The notes beneath the pieces were generated by a model, which had not been told where the DNA came from, searched no databases, and was given only the letters and a program-made list of their open reading frames with translations. Source: Bradyrhizobium embrapense (lineage in GTDB: Bacteria; Pseudomonadota; Alphaproteobacteria; Rhizobiales; Xanthobacteraceae). Taken from it: 64,000 nt of DNA. The stretch spans positions 1,477,450-1,541,449 of the forward strand of contig NZ_LFIP02000001.1 in NCBI RefSeq assembly GCF_001189235.2, in the 5' to 3' direction. Each line of letters starts with the position of its first letter. Position 1 is the first letter of the stretch. Shown in pieces: positions 61,718 through 64,000 of this stretch. The translations under genes were made by a program, and so were the position numbers.

Positions 61718-62773
61718 CTAGACCGTCGCTAACGGCCTGACCCGCAAGCTCCCGCGCAGGCCGGCGCCGGTGCCGAGCATGATGCCGGCGACCGCGATGA
61801 AGGACGACAGCGACAGCGTCGACAAGCCGGTCAGCCCCTGCCCGATCGAGCAGCCGAAGGCCATCACGCCGCCGGCGCCCATCAGCGCGGCGCCGCCTGC
61901 CGAGCGCAGCATGTGCTGCGGCGATCGATAGCCTTCGAGCTGGAATCGCCCGGTGGTAACAGCCGTGACCAGACTGCCGGCGAACACGCCGAACACGGTG
62001 ACGATGCCGAAATTGAGCGTCGAGCCGGTCGACAGCATGACATATTGCAGGGCATCGGCGATCGGCGCGATGAAGGTGAGCGACGTGACCGGCACCGGAT
62101 TGAAATCATCGGCGCCGAGAGTGCCGGTCGCGTACCAGCCGCCCGCCACCAGCAGGCCGACGATCAGGCCGGCCGCGATCTGGCCCGGCGACTTGCGGAA
62201 CGGCGCGTGGGCAAAGGCGAAGAGGATCAGAACGGCTGACAGCACCGAGGCTGCGATCATCCGCGCGGGTATCGCGCCAAGGCCGGCGCCTGCCAGCAGC
62301 GCCGGCACCGAATTGACCGAGACCGCAGCCTGCGACGCCTGCACCATCGCGATCCGCATGGGCGCGATCAGACCTTTCAGCGTCATCTCGGCAAAAATAC
62401 CGAGCACGATCACGACCACAAAGGAACGCAGATTGCCGCGCCCGAGCAGCACCAGCGCGCGCGAGCCGCAGCCGTTCGACAGCACCATGCCGTAGCCGAA
62501 CAAGAGACCGCCGAGAAACATCACCGGCGCCGAGAACGACGGCTGCAGGTAGATCGACTTGCCGAGATCGACGAGGCCGGCCGCCGCCAACAGCTGCGAG
62601 GCCGCGATCGCAATCCCCATCGCCAGCGCGTAGGTGCGCACCAGCCGGCCGTCGCCGTCGGCCCACCAGCCGCGCAGGCCGCTCATCATGCAGAAGCCGC
62701 TGACGAGCCCGACCGAGCCATAGATCAGGCCGATGATCAGGGCGGCGAGGATGACTGTTGTGGCGGGGTCCAT
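61718..62773 (-). CDS. YeeE/YedE-family (thiosulfate-type) permease
   Basis: 351-residue integral membrane protein with about nine to ten helices in two similar halves. Each half has the sulfur-relay words: SGFCMMSGLRGWW, LSNGCGSRALVLLGRGNLRS and MAFGCSIGQGLTGLSTLSL. The three cysteines match those proposed to pass thiosulfate through TsuA. It could take up thiosulfate for cysteine synthesis or sulfur transfer. No TusA-like partner is adjacent. GAGGA lies seven bases before the ATG. Confidence 0.9.
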   Translation of the reverse strand: MDPATTVILAALIIGLIYGSVGLVSGFCMMSGLRGWWADGDGRLVRTYALAMGIAIAASQLLAAAGLVDLGKSIYLQPSFSAPVMFLGGLLFGYGMVLSNGCGSRALVLLGRGNLRSFVVVIVLGIFAEMTLKGLIAPMRIAMVQASQAAVSVNSVPALLAGAGLGAIPARMIAASVLSAVLILFAFAHAPFRKSPGQIAAGLIVGLLVAGGWYATGTLGADDFNPVPVTSLTFIAPIADALQYVMLSTGSTLNFGIVTVFGVFAGSLVTAVTTGRFQLEGYRSPQHMLRSAGGAALMGAGGVMAFGCSIGQGLTGLSTLSLSSFIAVAGIMLGTGAGLRGSLRVRPLATV

Positions 62774-62793
62774 GGGAAGGTCCTCAAGAGTTC

Positions 62794-62909
62794 GTCATTG
62801 CGAGGAGCTCGCGACAAAATTGCAAGGGCAATTTGCGCTGAAGCGACGAAGCAATCCATTGCTTCCGCGCACATGGAACGATGGATTGCTTCGCTTCGCT
62901 CGCAATGAC
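62794..62909. repeat. GTCATTGCGAG-family palindromic repeat, copy 5
   Basis: Begins GTCATTGCGAGGAGCTCGCG and ends CTTCGCTCGCAATGAC. It is longer than the others because an extra segment (AAAATTGCAAGGGCAATTTGC, itself an inverted repeat) is inserted in the left arm. Lies between two genes on the minus strand. Confidence 0.88.
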
Positions 62910-62915
62910 GGTCGT

Positions 62916-63926
62916 TCATGGCCGCAAGATCACGCGGTCGCGCGACGAGCCTGCCACGGCAACAAACGCCGCCTTGGCCTGCTCCAGCGGATAGATCGCG
63001 CCCGGCTTGATCGGAAAAGGCTGCAGATGCCCGCCGGCGAAGCCCGGCGCGAGCTCGCGCAACACCTCGCCGGTCGCAACCGACGACAGCGCGAGCGTGT
63101 CGATACCGACATAGGTGTGCTGTCCGCGATAGAATTCGAGGATGTTGAACTGCACGATGCGGTCGACCGCGGCGATCAGGATCTGCCGGCCGCGCAGCGC
63201 CAACGACTTGTGCGCGGCCTGGAAATAGGGGTCCCCCACCGTGTTGTAGACGATGTCGGCGCCCTTGCCGCCAGTGAGTTCGCGCACTCGCGCGGCGACA
63301 TCGGTGGCAGAGGCATCGATCACTTCGACCGGCGCATTGCTGTGGCCCTCATAAGGCTCGCGCTTGCGCACCACGCCGATCACGCGCGCGCCGTGCCAGC
63401 TTGCGATCTGCACCGCGGCCTGGCCGACCTTGCCGTTGACGCCCATGACAAGCATGGTCTCGCCCGCCTTCGGCAGACCGGCGCGGCGCAGGCCTTCCAT
63501 CGCAGTGACGAAGGGCACGCCGATCCCCGCGGCTTCGTCCCAGGACATGCCGGCGGGCTTTTCCACCACGGCATCTTGCTCGACCACCAGATGCGTGGCG
63601 TGGGTGCCGTCGCGGCGGATGCCGAGGTCGCCGGACGAGCCGAACACCTCGCGCCCGATGAATTCAACGGGGCCGTCGATCACAACGCCGGCGTAGTCGC
63701 GGCCCGAGGTGCGTGGGAACACGGCGTAGGGCATCAGCCCGGTTGCGGCCTTGACGTCGGACGGGTTGACCGCCGCGGCCTTCACCTCGATGAGCAGATC
63801 GTCGGCGCCGCGCGACAGCGCGTGCCTTTCGATCACCGGCGCGACCGCTGCCGCGTTCTCCGCCTTGGCCAGCAGCCGGACACAGCGCGCTTCGACCGGG
63901 CGACCATGAGGTTCAGGGATAGGCAT
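62916..63926 (-). CDS. Zinc-independent MDR oxidoreductase (quinone oxidoreductase-like)
   Basis: 336-residue medium-chain dehydrogenase. GroES-like N-terminal domain (IEVKAAAVNPSDVKAATG) and Rossmann domain (VMGVNGKVGQAAVQIASWHG); structural and catalytic zinc cysteines are absent, as in quinone oxidoreductase/zeta-crystallin types. NADPH-dependent reduction of a quinone or enone is likely. GGAG seven bases before ATG 63926 sets the start; a further 19 codons upstream lack a ribosome site. Confidence 0.87.
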   Translation of the reverse strand: MPIPEPHGRPVEARCVRLLAKAENAAAVAPVIERHALSRGADDLLIEVKAAAVNPSDVKAATGLMPYAVFPRTSGRDYAGVVIDGPVEFIGREVFGSSGDLGIRRDGTHATHLVVEQDAVVEKPAGMSWDEAAGIGVPFVTAMEGLRRAGLPKAGETMLVMGVNGKVGQAAVQIASWHGARVIGVVRKREPYEGHSNAPVEVIDASATDVAARVRELTGGKGADIVYNTVGDPYFQAAHKSLALRGRQILIAAVDRIVQFNILEFYRGQHTYVGIDTLALSSVATGEVLRELAPGFAGGHLQPFPIKPGAIYPLEQAKAAFVAVAGSSRDRVILRP

Positions 63927-64000
63927 CAAGGGCTCCGGCTCGCACAACTGACGGCATCTGGGGGCCGCATGGATCGATACCATGACAGCTTTTCCCGTAA

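Overview
The window reads as chromosomal DNA of a high-GC alphaproteobacterium, most likely Bradyrhizobium or a close relative. The inference rests on dense acyl-CoA metabolism genes, a Liv-type amino-acid ABC transporter, a P450 with its own small ferredoxin, an HWE-type histidine kinase, and many dispersed palindromic repeats of the kind I associate with Bradyrhizobium genomes. I see no rRNA, tRNA, transposase, phage gene or CRISPR array.

Bases 1-23400 are dominated by CoA-thioester catabolism: two acyl-CoA synthetases, three enoyl-CoA hydratase-family proteins, two acyl-CoA dehydrogenases, three SDR dehydrogenases, a thiolase-like protein and a nitronate monooxygenase-type flavoprotein. 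PEP carboxylase, a Tat-exported SMP-30 protein, a GFA protein, a VOC protein, a flavin reductase, a small GNAT protein and a YghU-type glutathione transferase are interspersed. At its centre (13023-15176, minus strand) lies a tight ECH / aminoglycoside-phosphotransferase-like kinase / DUF6285 operon, close to an acyl-CoA dehydrogenase with the ADGPDEVH signature of ACAD10/11-type enzymes. Together they resemble the kinase-dependent 4-hydroxyacyl-CoA pathway (LvaAB-LvaC of Pseudomonas; ACAD11 in animals). Two palindromes in the intergenic spaces are candidate operators for this set.

Bases 23600-30100 hold an RND efflux pump with its adaptor (no outer-membrane partner) and a methyl-accepting chemotaxis protein. 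Bases 30251-34010 encode a complete four-carbon acid-sugar route: L-threonate-type dehydrogenase, 2-oxo-tetronate isomerase, 3-oxo-tetronate kinase (DUF1537), and a divergent 3-oxo-tetronate-4-phosphate decarboxylase. Bases 34203-38762 are a full LivFGMHK operon.

Bases 38850-47581 form a second catabolic block: a DUF1445 hydro-lyase divergent from a LysR regulator with a clear palindromic operator, an M20 N-carbamoyl-amino-acid/allantoate-type hydrolase, a 2-hydroxyacid dehydrogenase, a tartrate/D-malate-type dehydrogenase, an SDR lacking all catalytic residues, an alpha/beta hydrolase and an amidase. Two TetR regulators follow, one divergent from an SDR. Then come a [3Fe-4S] ferredoxin-P450 pair, an MFS metabolite/proton symporter, a sulfite-oxidase-like molybdoprotein and a hydrolase-OsmC fusion. 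A MocR regulator diverges from a DMT exporter across a direct-repeat operator. The 57.9-60.2 kb stretch looks lower in GC and holds an HWE kinase and an orphan small secreted or membrane protein whose start is disturbed by an A-tract. The window ends with a hydrolase-adenylate cyclase fusion, a YeeE/YedE thiosulfate-type permease and a quinone-oxidoreductase-like MDR protein.

Dispersed repeats sit in nearly every convergent gap. Two of them even supply the stop codon of the neighbouring gene.
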